From Hymenobacter canadensis (GTDB lineage Bacteria > Bacteroidota > Bacteroidia > Cytophagales > Hymenobacteraceae), in NCBI RefSeq assembly GCF_027359925.1, contig NZ_CP114767.1:2356001-2420000 (forward strand): a stretch of 64,000 nucleotides of DNA. Reading direction: 5' to 3'. The notes beneath the pieces were generated by a model. That model saw only the letters and a program-made list of their open reading frames with translations. It did not search any database and was not told where the DNA came from. Within the stretch, counting starts at the first letter, position 1, and every line of letters starts with the position of its first letter. Both the position numbers and the translations under genes were made by a program. Below are positions 1-9,405 of this stretch, piece after piece.

Positions 1-1308
1 GTGCAAGCTCTCGTCGAGGAACGGGTGGTGCAACGGCACCAACGAAGCCTGCGACAACCGCTTGGTCATCAGCAGCAAGAAGCTACCCAAGAACACCAGC
101 GCAACACCGAACTCAATGATGAACCCGTTATTCTCCTGCATAGTTGCAGGCATGATCATCAAATAGAAGTCGAACCAGTGGCCGATCAGAATAGCTACGG
201 TTACAATCTTCAGCATGATCATCTGGCGCTTCGCGTCCCGTGTCATCAGAACAAGGAAAGGGAAGGCAAAGTTGATAATCAGGTTGAAAAAGAACAGCCA
301 AGTGTATTGGTTGTTGAAGCCGCCCAGACGCTGGTTGAAGTACACCGACTCTTCAGGAAGGTTAGCGTACCAGATCAGCATGAATTGCGAGAACCACACG
401 TAAGTCCAGAAAATGCTGAAGCCGAACATGAACTTGCCCAGATCGTGCAGATGGCCTGCCTTCACCCAGCGTAGGTAGCCAGCATCTTTCAGCAGAATAG
501 TGCACAGCGTGGTGGCAGCAATGCCGGATACCCACCACGAGGCGAATACGTACCAGCCGAACATGGTCGAGAACCAGTGTACGTCAACCGACATAACCCA
601 GTCCCAGGCTGCAATCGACGAGGAAACGGCGAACAGCACTAGGAACAGAGCCGATACGTTAATGCACTTGTGAAAGTACTCCGTGCCGCCGTTCAGGTCT
701 TCGGCCAGCGACAGGTCGCGAAGCTTCTTGGTGAAGAAAGCCCAGATGGCAATGAACAGCACCATACGGAACAGGTAGAAGGGCATATTCAGGAAGCCCG
801 ACTTGCCAGCAATGATGGCGTCGTACGTTTCGCTCCCCTTCTCCATGATACCCGGCACCGTCCAGTGGAAGATGTCGTTGTTAATCAGACCCAGGCAGAA
901 AATGATAACCATCAGCACACCACCTGGAATGACCCAGGCGCTAAGGGCTTCATACACCCGCTTGATCAGAACCGACCAACCGGCGTAGGCTACATATTGG
1001 ATGGCCATGAACACCGTGCCTACTACCGATACCCCGGTGAAGAATACGTTGTTGTGCCAGAGGCTTACAATCAGGCGCTTCAGCCAGAGCGGGCTGCCGT
1101 GGTGGCCGCCGGCATGACCTGCAGCAGCACCGTGGGCCCCAGCGGCACCTTCAGCGTGCTCGGCACCGATGTTGAAGTAGGCGACAATCAGGCCCGTTAC
1201 CAGCAGTAGAACGCCGGCCAGGATGATCATCATGAATTTCTTGCGAGTACCGGCTGAAATCTCCAGGTATTCCGCCGTAACGCCTTCGTGTTGCGTCAGA
1301 GTTGCCAT
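1..1308 (-). CDS. actF: Alternative complex III subunit ActF, 3' end outside window
   Basis: Quinol:cytochrome c oxidoreductase membrane subunit 2, an inner-membrane NrfD-like protein of alternative complex III (ACIII), which passes electrons from quinol to a c-type cytochrome or directly to an oxidase. The frame runs 436 codons from ATG at 1308 to the window edge without a stop, so the C-terminus is missing. A short soluble N-terminus is followed by a first membrane helix, a His/Ala/Gly-rich loop around residues 40-60, and repeated Trp/Phe-rich helices with many aromatic residues. It is the last of six co-directional genes and starts 6 bp after the actE stop codon. ActC is its paralogue in the same operon. 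Identification rests on gene order and hydrophobic pattern and is secure. Confidence 0.93.
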   Translation of the reverse strand, partial: MATLTQHEGVTAEYLEISAGTRKKFMMIILAGVLLLVTGLIVAYFNIGAEHAEGAAGAHGAAAGHAGGHHGSPLWLKRLIVSLWHNNVFFTGVSVVGTVFMAIQYVAYAGWSVLIKRVYEALSAWVIPGGVLMVIIFCLGLINNDIFHWTVPGIMEKGSETYDAIIAGKSGFLNMPFYLFRMVLFIAIWAFFTKKLRDLSLAEDLNGGTEYFHKCINVSALFLVLFAVSSSIAAWDWVMSVDVHWFSTMFGWYVFASWWVSGIAATTLCTILLKDAGYLRWVKAGHLHDLGKFMFGFSIFWTYVWFSQFMLIWYANLPEESVYFNQRLGGFNNQYTWLFFFNLIINFAFPFLVLMTRDAKRQMIMLKIVTVAILIGHWFDFYLMIMPATMQENNGFIIEFGVALVFLGSFLLLMTKRLSQASLVPLHHPFLDESLH

Positions 1309-1314
1309 AGTGGA

Positions 1315-2064
1315 TTAGTTTGCGGTGCCGTTACGTGCCTGGTCTCCTTGGCCCGGAGTTTCCGAACCTTTGTCTGCCTGCGCTTCCTGAACGGGCGCCT
1401 GCGTTTGCGTGTCAGTGGTCTGCGAAGAATCTGCAGCAGCTACACCGGCAGCCGAAGCGCCGTTGGCTTTGAGCAGGTCGGCCACACCATCAGCGCCTTT
1501 GCCCAATTGCAGTGCGCGAACGTACATGGCGATTTTCCAACGCTCCTCAGGGTTTACCTGCGAGCCATGTGGCATCATGCGGTTGCGCCCCCACTGAATG
1601 ACGTGGTAGATGTGCCCGTCGTTCATGGTTTTGTAAGCGCCGGCCGAGTAGTTCGGTACACCTTTGAACTTGATGCCTACCGGACCCTGGCCGTCGCCCT
1701 GCTCACCGTGGCAGTGCTGGCAGTTGCGCACGTACAGCGACTTGCCTTCCTCCAAGTTCTCCTTGGTGTAGGAGTATGGATTGCGCAGCTTGGTTTCGGC
1801 GGTAGCCACATCATCTTTAGCGATGTGCGAGTAGTACTCTGCTTTGCCACGGGCCACGGTGCCCACCACGGGGGTGCGCTCGTTGATACCCATAGGGTTT
1901 ATTGTATTGGCACTCACCTGACGCAAGGGGTCGTACGGAATAGATTCGTACATCTCCGGGGCGTACTCAATGCCAGGATCATCGGCGCGGTTGCAGCCGG
2001 TGGTCAGCACCGAGGCAAACAGGATTGCCGACGCTTGCAGACCTAGTTTCAGCGAATGCGTCAT
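1315..2064 (-). CDS. actE: Alternative complex III mono-heme cytochrome c subunit ActE
   Basis: Mono-heme c-type cytochrome lipoprotein of ACIII, 249 residues. The N-terminus is a lipoprotein signal ending in a lipobox with Cys24. One heme-binding CQHCH motif lies at residues 115-119, followed by a Gly-rich loop typical of class I cytochromes, with a candidate axial Met in the RNRMMPHG segment around residues 160-165. From about residue 205 the tail is Ala/Gln/Thr-rich and probably disordered. Its ATG overlaps the actD stop by one base (TAATG), which suggests translational coupling. In ACIII this subunit is thought to sit on the periplasmic face and hand electrons onward. Confidence 0.95.
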   Translation of the reverse strand: MTHSLKLGLQASAILFASVLTTGCNRADDPGIEYAPEMYESIPYDPLRQVSANTINPMGINERTPVVGTVARGKAEYYSHIAKDDVATAETKLRNPYSYTKENLEEGKSLYVRNCQHCHGEQGDGQGPVGIKFKGVPNYSAGAYKTMNDGHIYHVIQWGRNRMMPHGSQVNPEERWKIAMYVRALQLGKGADGVADLLKANGASAAGVAAADSSQTTDTQTQAPVQEAQADKGSETPGQGDQARNGTAN

Positions 2065-2588
2065 TAGAATTTGGTCATTTCTTTTTCGTTCACCTCTGAG
2101 GCGCCGTTGGCGCGCAGCAGCTGCGTCAGATGGTTCAGGTCGGTCTTCTCGTTCAGCTCGATAGCCATCACAAACTTGTCGTCGGTGGAGCGTACGTCCA
2201 GAACGGGCGTCTTCCAGCGGGGATACAGCTTGCTGATAGTATAGAAGGTAATCACCATGCCGTGGCAGCAGAAGAATACCGTCAATTCGAAGGATACCGG
2301 GATGAAAGCTGGCAGCGCGATGTGCGGCTTACCACCGATGATCATCGGCCAGTCGAAACCGAGCGTGTAGATCTGTAGCCACAGGGCGAAGCACAGACCA
2401 ACCAGACCGTAGAAGAAAGCGGCGATGGGCAGCCGCGAACGTTCGATGCCGAGGGCATCGTCGATGCCGTGGATTGGGAACGGGGTGAAGACTTCGTAGA
2501 TTTTAACGCCCGCTTCGCGGACGTTTTCAACGGCGTGCAGCAGCACGTCCTCGTCTTCGAAGATGCCGAGGGCGAAGCGCTTAGTCAT
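2064..2588 (-). CDS. actD: Alternative complex III subunit ActD (DUF3341)
   Basis: Small membrane subunit of ACIII, 174 residues. It has a soluble N-terminal domain of about 55 residues (FEDEDVLLHAVENVREAG region), two membrane helices around residues 55-80 and 95-120, and a C-terminal soluble segment ending EKEMTKF. The family (DUF3341) carries no cofactor and is regarded as structural. The start overlaps the last 8 bases of actC and the stop overlaps the actE start by one base, so actC, actD and actE are translationally packed. Confidence 0.94.
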   Translation of the reverse strand: MTKRFALGIFEDEDVLLHAVENVREAGVKIYEVFTPFPIHGIDDALGIERSRLPIAAFFYGLVGLCFALWLQIYTLGFDWPMIIGGKPHIALPAFIPVSFELTVFFCCHGMVITFYTISKLYPRWKTPVLDVRSTDDKFVMAIELNEKTDLNHLTQLLRANGASEVNEKEMTKF

Positions 2589-4038
2589 GCTTATCGTAGT
2601 TTATGGGAGCCGAAGCCGGCACGCCGTGGGTGGCGGGTTGTTGAACTGCGTGGTGATGCGGGTCGTGGCCGGTGTACGTTGGGCCGTTATCGACCGTGTA
2701 CTTCAGTACCGACTTCACTTCTGCCATGTTGATTACCGGGAAGAACTTGGCAAACAGCAGGAACAGCGTGAAGAACAGGCCCAGCGTACCAACATAGATA
2801 CCGATGTCGATGATGCTTGGCGAGAACATAACCCAGCTCGACGGCAGGTAGTCGCGGTGCAGCGAGGTTACGATAATCACGAAACGCTCGAACCACATAC
2901 CGATGTTCACGATGATCGACAGCACAAAGGTCAGTGGGATGCTGTAGCGCACCCGACGGAACCACACCAACTGAGGCGTAATTACGTTGCAGGTCATCAT
3001 CGACCAGTAAGCCCACCAGTAAGGACCGGTTGCGCGGTTGATGAAGGCGTACTGCTCGAACTCAACTCCCGAGTACCAGGCAATAAAGAACTCTGTGATA
3101 TACGCCACCCCTACGATCGAGCCCGTTACCATCATGATTTTGTTCATGAGGGCAATGTGTTCGATGGTAATGTAGTCTTCCAGTTTGAACACCACGCGGG
3201 TAATGAGCATCAGCGTCAGTACCATGGCGAAACCCGAGAAGATAGCACCGGCCACGAAGTAGGGCGGGAAGATGGTGGTGTGCCAGCCCGGTACAACCGA
3301 GGTAGCAAAGTCCATCGATACGATAGTGTGTACCGAGAGTACCAGTGGCGTCGAAACACCCGCCAGAATCAGCGAAACCGTTTCGTAGCGGCTCCAATGC
3401 TTGGCCGAGCCTTTCCAGCCCATGCTCAGCAGCGAGTAAGCTACTTTGGCAATCGGGCCTTTAGCCCGGTCACGGATGGTGGCAAAGTCAGGAACCAGAC
3501 CCGTGTACCAGAACACCAGCGACACCGTGAAGTAAGTCGAGATGGCAAACACGTCCCAGAGGAGTGGGGAGTTGAAGTTCACCCACAGCGAGCCCAGCGT
3601 GTTCTGCAGCGGGAACACATAGAATGCCAGCCAAGGACGACCCATGTGCAGTACCGGGAACATGGCCGCGCAGATTACTGCGAAGATGGTCATGGCTTCA
3701 GCAGCGCGATTGATGGAGGTCCGCCACTTCTGACGGAACAGCAGTAGAACCGCCGAAATCAGCGTACCAGCGTGGCCGATACCTACCCACCACACGAAGT
3801 TGGTGATGTCCCAGGCCCAGCCAACGGTTTTGTTCAGGCCCCATTCACCGATGCCGTACCACAGCGTGCGGTACACGGAATAGAAGAAGATGCCGAGGAA
3901 GAAGAGAGCCACGGCCAGGGCGGCCATCCAACGGACGTTGGGAGCGGCTTCTACCTGGCGGCACACGTCCTGGGTGACGTCGTGGTACGTTTTCCCCCCG
4001 GTTACGAGCGGCTCCCGTACAGGCGATACGTGCTGCAT
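2581..4038 (-). CDS. actC: Alternative complex III NrfD-like subunit ActC
   Basis: NrfD/PsrC-type integral membrane subunit of ACIII, 485 residues with about ten membrane helices. It begins with a soluble segment of about 35 residues, then a first helix (WMAALAVALFFLGIFF). Helix-loop patterns such as WVGIGHAGTLISA and the HMGRPWLAF segment are typical of this family; in known ACIII structures ActC contains the proposed quinol site and lies next to the Fe-S subunit ActB. The C-terminal 40 residues are His/Pro-rich (GHDPHHHAVQ). The ATG at 4038 follows a 105-bp spacer holding an inverted repeat, which separates it from actB. Confidence 0.95.
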   Translation of the reverse strand: MQHVSPVREPLVTGGKTYHDVTQDVCRQVEAAPNVRWMAALAVALFFLGIFFYSVYRTLWYGIGEWGLNKTVGWAWDITNFVWWVGIGHAGTLISAVLLLFRQKWRTSINRAAEAMTIFAVICAAMFPVLHMGRPWLAFYVFPLQNTLGSLWVNFNSPLLWDVFAISTYFTVSLVFWYTGLVPDFATIRDRAKGPIAKVAYSLLSMGWKGSAKHWSRYETVSLILAGVSTPLVLSVHTIVSMDFATSVVPGWHTTIFPPYFVAGAIFSGFAMVLTLMLITRVVFKLEDYITIEHIALMNKIMMVTGSIVGVAYITEFFIAWYSGVEFEQYAFINRATGPYWWAYWSMMTCNVITPQLVWFRRVRYSIPLTFVLSIIVNIGMWFERFVIIVTSLHRDYLPSSWVMFSPSIIDIGIYVGTLGLFFTLFLLFAKFFPVINMAEVKSVLKYTVDNGPTYTGHDPHHHAVQQPATHGVPASAPINYDKHD

Positions 4039-4047
4039 AGTTTTAGA

Positions 4048-4137
4048 ATTTTGGGTCTTGGGAACTCAGGGACTCAGCTTCTTGTGGCAGTGGCATCTGG
4101 TTGAAAACCAACACCCCAAGCTCCCAAGCCCCCAATT
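4048..4137. repeat. Inverted repeat of iterated CTTGGGA-like words between actB and actC
   Basis: The left arm (4048-4077) and right arm (4112-4137) are imperfect reverse complements. Each is built from a repeated short word of the type GGGTCTTGGGA / CCCAAGCTCCCAAGCCCCC. In the mRNA this would form an imperfect hairpin between the actB stop and the actC start. The architecture matches other spacers in this window. Confidence 0.6.
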
Positions 4138-4143
4138 ACTGAT

Positions 4144-7100
4144 TTATGCGTTGCGAACTTCTTCCGTGTTGCGGATTTTCGTCAGGTAGGCAATGTTCGG
4201 CTGCACGTTGATGGCATCGAGCACGTGGAAGGCACGCTCCCCATCTTCGCGGCGCAGCAACTTCGACAGACGCGACTCGGGGTCACGCATATCACCGAAT
4301 ACGATTGCCTGCGTTGGGCAGGACTGGGCGCAAGCCGAAACAATCTCGCCATCCTTCGGACGACGCTTTTCTTTCTTGGCTTCGAGTTTGCCGAGCTGGA
4401 TGCGCTGCACGCAGAGCGAGCATTTCTCCATTACACCACGGGCACGCACCGTTACGTCCGGGTTCAGCACCATACGGCCGAGGTCGGTGAACATGTGGCC
4501 GTTAACGGCTTCGAACTTCTCATTGGAGTAGTACGAGAACCAGTTAAAGCGACGAACCTTGTAAGGGCAGTTGTTGGCGCAATAGCGGGTACCTACGCAA
4601 CGGTTGTAGGTCATCTGGTTGAGACCTTCCGAGCTGTGGGTAGTAGCCAGTACGGGGCACACCGTTTCGCACGGAGCGTGGTTGCAGTGCTGGCACATCA
4701 TCGGCTGGAAGATAACCGAGGGGTTCTCGGATGGGTCTTCCATGGCGGCGTAGGTAGCCAGCTTGCCTTTGGTTTCGAAGTCCTCCTTGGTGGCGTCGGA
4801 GCTGTAGTAGCGGTCGATGCGCATCCAGTGCATCTCGCGGCGGTTGATAACCTCCTGCTTGCCTACTACAGCTACGTTGTTCTCAGCCTGGCATCCCACC
4901 ACGCACGAGCCGCAGCCGATGCACGAGTTGAGGTCGATGGCCATGCCCCAATGGTGGTTTTTGTATTCGTAGTCCTGCCACAGCGAAACCTTGTTGGGTT
5001 TCACCTTGCCTTCCGGCGTCGTGAGCATTTCGTACTCCGTTACCTCTTTTGGGTTCTTGATGTACTGAGCCAGCGTCGACTCCTGCACCACCGGCTTGCG
5101 GTCCATGATGGTGTGGTGGGTCTGGGTTTGGGCGATGGGCGAGGTAGCACCGGTTTTTTCCAGCGTCACCGAGTTGGCATACTGAATGGCACCGTTGCGC
5201 ATCACCGCGAAGGGCAGCACATTCTCCCCTACTTTGTCGCCTACTTTACCCGCCTTGGTGCGGCCGTAGCCGAGGGCAATGGCAACCGAACCAGCTGCCT
5301 GGCCGGGCTGAATCAGCACGGGCAGCTCAATGGACTTGCCATTGGCAGTTACTTTGAGCACGTCGCCCTGGGCCCAGCCTTTTTCTTCGGCCATTTTGCG
5401 CGGCACGGCCACGTAGTTGCCCCAAGTAGCTTTCGATACCGGGTCAGGCAGTTCCTGCAACCAGGGGTTGTTGCCTTCCGAACCGTTACCCACACCTATC
5501 TTTTCGTAGATGCAGAGCTCCGTGCCTGTAGACTTGGGAGCCGAGTTGATGGCGCTGATGGCTTCAGCGGCACCCATGGCAACACCTTGTGCAGCCGGAG
5601 CAGCCAGGGCCGAGCCCATAGCCACGCCGTCGTGTACGGCCTTATCCCAGGCTTTAGCGTCGGCCCCGAGTAGCGTTTGCCACTGAGCCCGCAGGTAGTT
5701 ATAGTAGCTGGTTGGGTTGCCGGCCCAGATCAGGAACGAATCCTGCGCCTGGCGGGTAGCGAACAGCGGCGAAATCACAGGCTGAGCCAGGCTCAGGTAG
5801 CCACGCTTCGGCTCGTAGTCATTCCATGACTCCATCCAGTGGTGGTCGGGAGCAGCATAAGTGCACAGGCTGCCCGTTTCGTCGAGACGGTCATTCAGTG
5901 AAATGGTGGTTTTCACTTTACCACCTTTCAGCGCTTCTGCCAGCTGAGCACCCATCGGGTGGTCGAACACGGGGTTGGCATGGTAGAAAATCACCGTGGC
6001 AACTTGGCCGCCGATGATGTCCTTAACAAGGCGTTCCATGCGAGCGTCGTCGCCCTGGCGCACCATCGATGGCGCGGCCACGTCGACGGCAGCACTGCCG
6101 AGGCTCTGGTTGATAGCCGTAACGAGGGACTGCACAGCCGGGTCATTGGAACCCGATACTACCAGACCACGGCTTCCGGCTGCTTTCAAATCGGCAACTG
6201 CTTTCTTCAGCTGAAGGCTGCCGGCAGCAGCACCGCCCGCAATACCGTTGTAGAGAGCCACAGCCGTTGTGCCCATTTCCGAAGGCTTCACCGGCACCCG
6301 TACATCGGCGTTGGAGCCGGTCAGGGTAAGGGCGCTTTCGAACTGGTAGTGGCGCGACATGGCGCGCTTCTCGGAGCTAACCTTGCGGTTGGCCACGTAC
6401 TGGCGGGCATGTTCTACTGGCGAAATCCAGGTACCGAGGAAGTCGGCACCCAGGCTCACGATGATATCGGCTTTGCTGAAGTCGTAGCTGGGCAGCACAC
6501 CGCCATTGGCACGGAGCAGACCCGAGGCCGAATTCACGTCGTACATGACGTGCTCGGTGCCAGCGTAGCGGGTCGCGAATTCAGCAATAACTTTTTTGGT
6601 GCTGGGGCTGATGATGGTCGGCGACACGATGGCCACGCGGCCGCCGGCAGCCAGGGCCGTGCGGATTTCCTGGTCAACCTGGTCCTTGTCCTTCTTCGCG
6701 CCTTTGATAGCGAAATGCTGCAGACGAGCACCGTCGTAGAGGCTTAGTACCGAAGCCTGCGCACGGGCCGACAGGCCACCACGCGTAATCGGCGACTCAG
6801 GGTTGCCTTCCAGCTTGATCGGACGACCCTCGCGGGTCTTCACCAATACGCTGTTGTAGTCCTGTCCCGTGAAATAGGTGGAAGCGTAGAAGTTGGCAAT
6901 GCCTGGATCTACTTCTTCCGGCTTATTCAGGTACGGAATAGCCTTTTTGATCGGGGTTTCGCAGCTGGCGAGGGTAGCGGCGGCCAGGCCGAAGCCCATG
7001 AGCTTGAGGAAGTCGCGGCGCGGGGCAACCGTAGCGTCGGAAGAGCCATAGGTTTCCTTCACCGGCAGGAAGTCTGCAAACTCGGTGAGTGCATTCTTCA

Positions 7101-7161
7101 TGAACTCCGGTGAGTTCTCCAGTTCCTCAATTCCCTTCCAGTACTTGGGCGACTCTTGCAT
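4144..7161 (-). CDS. actB: Alternative complex III iron-sulfur subunit ActB
   Basis: Large periplasm-facing subunit of ACIII, 1005 residues. Near the N-terminus a twin-arginine motif (RRDFLKLMGFGLA, Arg48-Arg49) leads to a lipobox-like Cys67; 47 residues precede the twin arginines, as is usual for this family. The first two thirds resemble a molybdopterin oxidoreductase, which in known ACIII carries no molybdenum cofactor. The last third is a ferredoxin-like domain with four cysteine clusters: CIGCGSCVVGC, CQHCNHAPCETVC, CVGTRYCANNC and CSLCVQ paired with CAQSC. Family knowledge assigns three [4Fe-4S] and one [3Fe-4S] centre. It relays electrons from quinol at ActC towards the heme subunits. 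Confidence 0.96.
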   Translation of the reverse strand: MQESPKYWKGIEELENSPEFMKNALTEFADFLPVKETYGSSDATVAPRRDFLKLMGFGLAAATLASCETPIKKAIPYLNKPEEVDPGIANFYASTYFTGQDYNSVLVKTREGRPIKLEGNPESPITRGGLSARAQASVLSLYDGARLQHFAIKGAKKDKDQVDQEIRTALAAGGRVAIVSPTIISPSTKKVIAEFATRYAGTEHVMYDVNSASGLLRANGGVLPSYDFSKADIIVSLGADFLGTWISPVEHARQYVANRKVSSEKRAMSRHYQFESALTLTGSNADVRVPVKPSEMGTTAVALYNGIAGGAAAGSLQLKKAVADLKAAGSRGLVVSGSNDPAVQSLVTAINQSLGSAAVDVAAPSMVRQGDDARMERLVKDIIGGQVATVIFYHANPVFDHPMGAQLAEALKGGKVKTTISLNDRLDETGSLCTYAAPDHHWMESWNDYEPKRGYLSLAQPVISPLFATRQAQDSFLIWAGNPTSYYNYLRAQWQTLLGADAKAWDKAVHDGVAMGSALAAPAAQGVAMGAAEAISAINSAPKSTGTELCIYEKIGVGNGSEGNNPWLQELPDPVSKATWGNYVAVPRKMAEEKGWAQGDVLKVTANGKSIELPVLIQPGQAAGSVAIALGYGRTKAGKVGDKVGENVLPFAVMRNGAIQYANSVTLEKTGATSPIAQTQTHHTIMDRKPVVQESTLAQYIKNPKEVTEYEMLTTPEGKVKPNKVSLWQDYEYKNHHWGMAIDLNSCIGCGSCVVGCQAENNVAVVGKQEVINRREMHWMRIDRYYSSDATKEDFETKGKLATYAAMEDPSENPSVIFQPMMCQHCNHAPCETVCPVLATTHSSEGLNQMTYNRCVGTRYCANNCPYKVRRFNWFSYYSNEKFEAVNGHMFTDLGRMVLNPDVTVRARGVMEKCSLCVQRIQLGKLEAKKEKRRPKDGEIVSACAQSCPTQAIVFGDMRDPESRLSKLLRREDGERAFHVLDAINVQPNIAYLTKIRNTEEVRNA

Positions 7162-7258
7162 TTGTTATGGGGACTTAGGGTCTTGCGGGCGAGGGCCGGA
7201 TTTTCTGGGTCGGCGCCGCCGGCAAGTTGAAGGCTTTTTTTAAGGGCGTTTCGGCGGA

Positions 7259-7305
7259 GAATCCTGCACTGCCGGGAAGATAATCATTCCGGCGGCGCAG
7301 GATTC
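7259..7305 (-). other. Stem-loop between actA and actB
   Basis: Arms at 7259-7275 and 7289-7305 pair almost perfectly (GAATCCTGC and GCAGGATTC at the ends, a GC-rich inner stem) around a loop of about 13 nt. It lies just after the actA stop codon. No U-run follows on the transcribed strand, so it is more likely an mRNA-processing or stability stem than a terminator. Confidence 0.5.
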
Positions 7306-7315
7306 AGTCAGGCGA

Positions 7316-8659
7316 TTAGTAGTGGCACTTCGAGCACTCCGTACCGCCGTTCGACGATACCGTGAAAGGAGCGGCACCATTGGCGCTGTCGTGCAGCTTC
7401 ACCAGGTTGTTGTAGTAGCCGTTGCCCTTCGTGTTGAGCGGAGTTTCGCGGTGGCAGTTGATGCACCAGCCCATGGTCAGGGCCGAATACTGGTACACTA
7501 CTTCCATGTTCTGGATAGGACCGTGGCAAGTCTGGCACTCGATACCGCCCACCTGCGTGTGCTGCGAGTGGTTGAAGTAAGCCAGGTCGGGCAGGTTGTG
7601 CACGCGCACCCACTGGATTGGCTGCTTCTTCTCAATGGCGCGGTAGATCTTCTTGATTTCCGCCGACTCCGTTTTGATCTGCGAGTGGCAGTTCATGCAT
7701 ATGTTGGCCGAAGGAATGTTAGCCGACTTGCTCTTATATACCGAAGTGTGGCAGTAGGCGCAGTTGATCTGGTTTTCACCGGCGTGCAGCTTGTGCGAGA
7801 AAGCAATTGGCTGCGTTGGCTGATAACCCTGGGTCAAGCCCACACCCATGGCACCTTGTACCGAGGTGTAGAGAATAGCCAGCACGAACACCACACCAGC
7901 AATGCCACGCAACACCGGCGACTTGTAGAGCTTGCTCCAGTCGGTGCGCTGATCCAGCACTTCCACGTCGCGACCATCAAGGTCTTTGCGGCCGCGGAGC
8001 ACATCTTTCATGATGTTGGCAATGATAACCAGCGTTACCACCAGCACAATCAGCACCACTACCAGTACGATAAGCAGGACGTCCATGTACTTACCACCAT
8101 CGGCTTCAGCAGTGGCTGCACCAGGCGTTTCGGTACCATCGCCAGGCTTGATGTTGGTAGCAGCACCGGGAGCGCCAGCAGATTTACCTTCTTCGGCCGT
8201 TACATACGCCAGAATCGAGGTGATTTCGGTGTCGCTCAGCTGGAAGCTGGGCATCTGCTGCTTCTGGTACTGGTTGTAGATTTTCACGGCGTACTCATCG
8301 CCGCTGGCTACTACTTTGCTGGAGTTCTTGATCCACGGAATCAACCAGGATACCGGGCGGCGCTTGGTGATACCGGCCAGAGCAGGACCAACTACTACGT
8401 CGTTGATGGCGTGGCACTGGGCGCAGTTGCCTTTAAAGAGAGCGTCGCCGGCAGCAATGGCTGCGGCGTCGCCACCGCCAGCAGCGGGAGCAGCCGCCGT
8501 AGCGGGAGTGGCGGCAGCCGTAGCGCCGGGGACCACGCCTTCTTTGCTCACGGCCGGGGCCGACCCAACATCCTGCGCCGAAGAGTTACCTACGGCAGCA
8601 AACGTCAGGAAAAGAGCGAGAAAGAGGCGGGAAAGGGGACGAAGTCGGATGCTATTCAT
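7316..8659 (-). CDS. actA: Alternative complex III multiheme cytochrome c subunit ActA
   Basis: Multiheme c-type cytochrome subunit, first gene of the ACIII operon, 447 residues from the ATG at 8659. A TTG four codons upstream is possible, but the ATG directly precedes a clean signal peptide (RLFLALFLTFAAVG). Six CxxCH motifs are visible: one in an N-terminal class I-like domain (CAQCHAINDVVVGPALAG), then after a membrane helix (VLLIVLVVVLIVLVV) five more: CAYCH, CMNCH, CQTCH, CINCH and a C-terminal CSKCHY. The second half matches the pentaheme ActA of Rhodothermus-type ACIII; the N-terminal mono-heme domain and Ala/Gly-rich linker are an additional module. Confidence 0.94.
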   Translation of the reverse strand: MNSIRLRPLSRLFLALFLTFAAVGNSSAQDVGSAPAVSKEGVVPGATAAATPATAAAPAAGGGDAAAIAAGDALFKGNCAQCHAINDVVVGPALAGITKRRPVSWLIPWIKNSSKVVASGDEYAVKIYNQYQKQQMPSFQLSDTEITSILAYVTAEEGKSAGAPGAATNIKPGDGTETPGAATAEADGGKYMDVLLIVLVVVLIVLVVTLVIIANIMKDVLRGRKDLDGRDVEVLDQRTDWSKLYKSPVLRGIAGVVFVLAILYTSVQGAMGVGLTQGYQPTQPIAFSHKLHAGENQINCAYCHTSVYKSKSANIPSANICMNCHSQIKTESAEIKKIYRAIEKKQPIQWVRVHNLPDLAYFNHSQHTQVGGIECQTCHGPIQNMEVVYQYSALTMGWCINCHRETPLNTKGNGYYNNLVKLHDSANGAAPFTVSSNGGTECSKCHY

Positions 8660-8930
8660 AGCACAAATCAACTGGAAAAAAGAAACGCGGGGGGTGCTTC
8701 AAGGCCACAAATGTAGGTCGGGAAACCCAGAGAACAAACCCATTCGGGCTAATTTTCGCCCTGTGAAGTTTGTCTGGAAGCATTCTAAAAGGGCAGGTTG
8801 CACCGTAGTATATAGCAGATGCAGCCCTACTACTCAGCACCTTCCCTCTCTGCTTTGGTTAACTACTGTTTGCCGATAAGGTTTGCTTGTTGATAAACAA
8901 GCCGTTAAATGCCAGCCGCATGGATACAAG

Positions 8931-8976
8931 ATTCTAAAAGGGCAGTGTGTACGATAGGATAAAAAGCGTATCTTTG
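8931..8976 (+). promoter_or_regulatory. Promoter region of rpsF
   Basis: A -7 element TATCTTTG lies at 8969-8976, 44 bases before the rpsF start, matching Bacteroidota TAnnTTTG. A 15-base word (ATTCTAAAAGGGCAG, 8931-8945) just upstream is an exact copy of 8782-8796. The remaining 8660-9020 spacer between divergent actA and rpsF shows no gene. Confidence 0.6.
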
Positions 8977-9020
8977 CCGGCTCATTGATTTTTTTCACAT
9001 CATAATTTCACCCCGTCGTA

Positions 9021-9392
9021 ATGGAAGTAAGAAATTACGAGACGGTCTTCATTTTGACTCCCGTTCTAAACGAGAGCCAAGTGCAAGAGACGGTCGAGAA
9101 GTTCTCGCAGGTGCTTAAGGAAAATAGCGCCGACATCATCAACACTGAAGCTTGGGGCCTCAAGAAACTGGCGTACCCAATTCAGAAGAAAAACACTGGC
9201 TATTACTTCCTTGTGGAGTTCACTGGCTCGGGCAACATTGTGGACACGCTGGAACTCGCGTTCCGTCGTGACGAGCGGATCATCCGCTTCCTGACCACGG
9301 TGATGGACAAAAACGCAGTAGCCTACGCCGAGCGTCGTCGTAAGGGCGAAATGAATCAGCAGAAAGCTAAACCGTCCGAAGCCCTTGCCTAG
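9021..9392 (+). CDS. rpsF: 30S ribosomal protein bS6
   Basis: Ribosomal protein bS6, 123 residues. It begins [16 protein letters not shown], the typical first strand of bS6, followed by the conserved segments [18 protein letters not shown] and YYFLVEF and the basic stretch [10 protein letters not shown]. It binds 16S rRNA as a heterodimer with bS18, encoded 13 bp downstream. The C-terminal extension after [10 protein letters not shown] is hydrophilic and short. It is the first gene of the rpsF-rpsR-rplI operon. Confidence 0.98.
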   Translation: MEVRNYETVFILTPVLNESQVQETVEKFSQVLKENSADIINTEAWGLKKLAYPIQKKNTGYYFLVEFTGSGNIVDTLELAFRRDERIIRFLTTVMDKNAVAYAERRRKGEMNQQKAKPSEALA

Positions 9393-9405
9393 TCAGCCCA
9401 AGAAG

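Noticed and set aside
4225..8716. Long plus-strand frames opposite actB and actA (up to 482 codons)
   Set aside because: The minus strand encodes unmistakable Fe-S and heme motifs; the opposite frames contain no recognisable domain.
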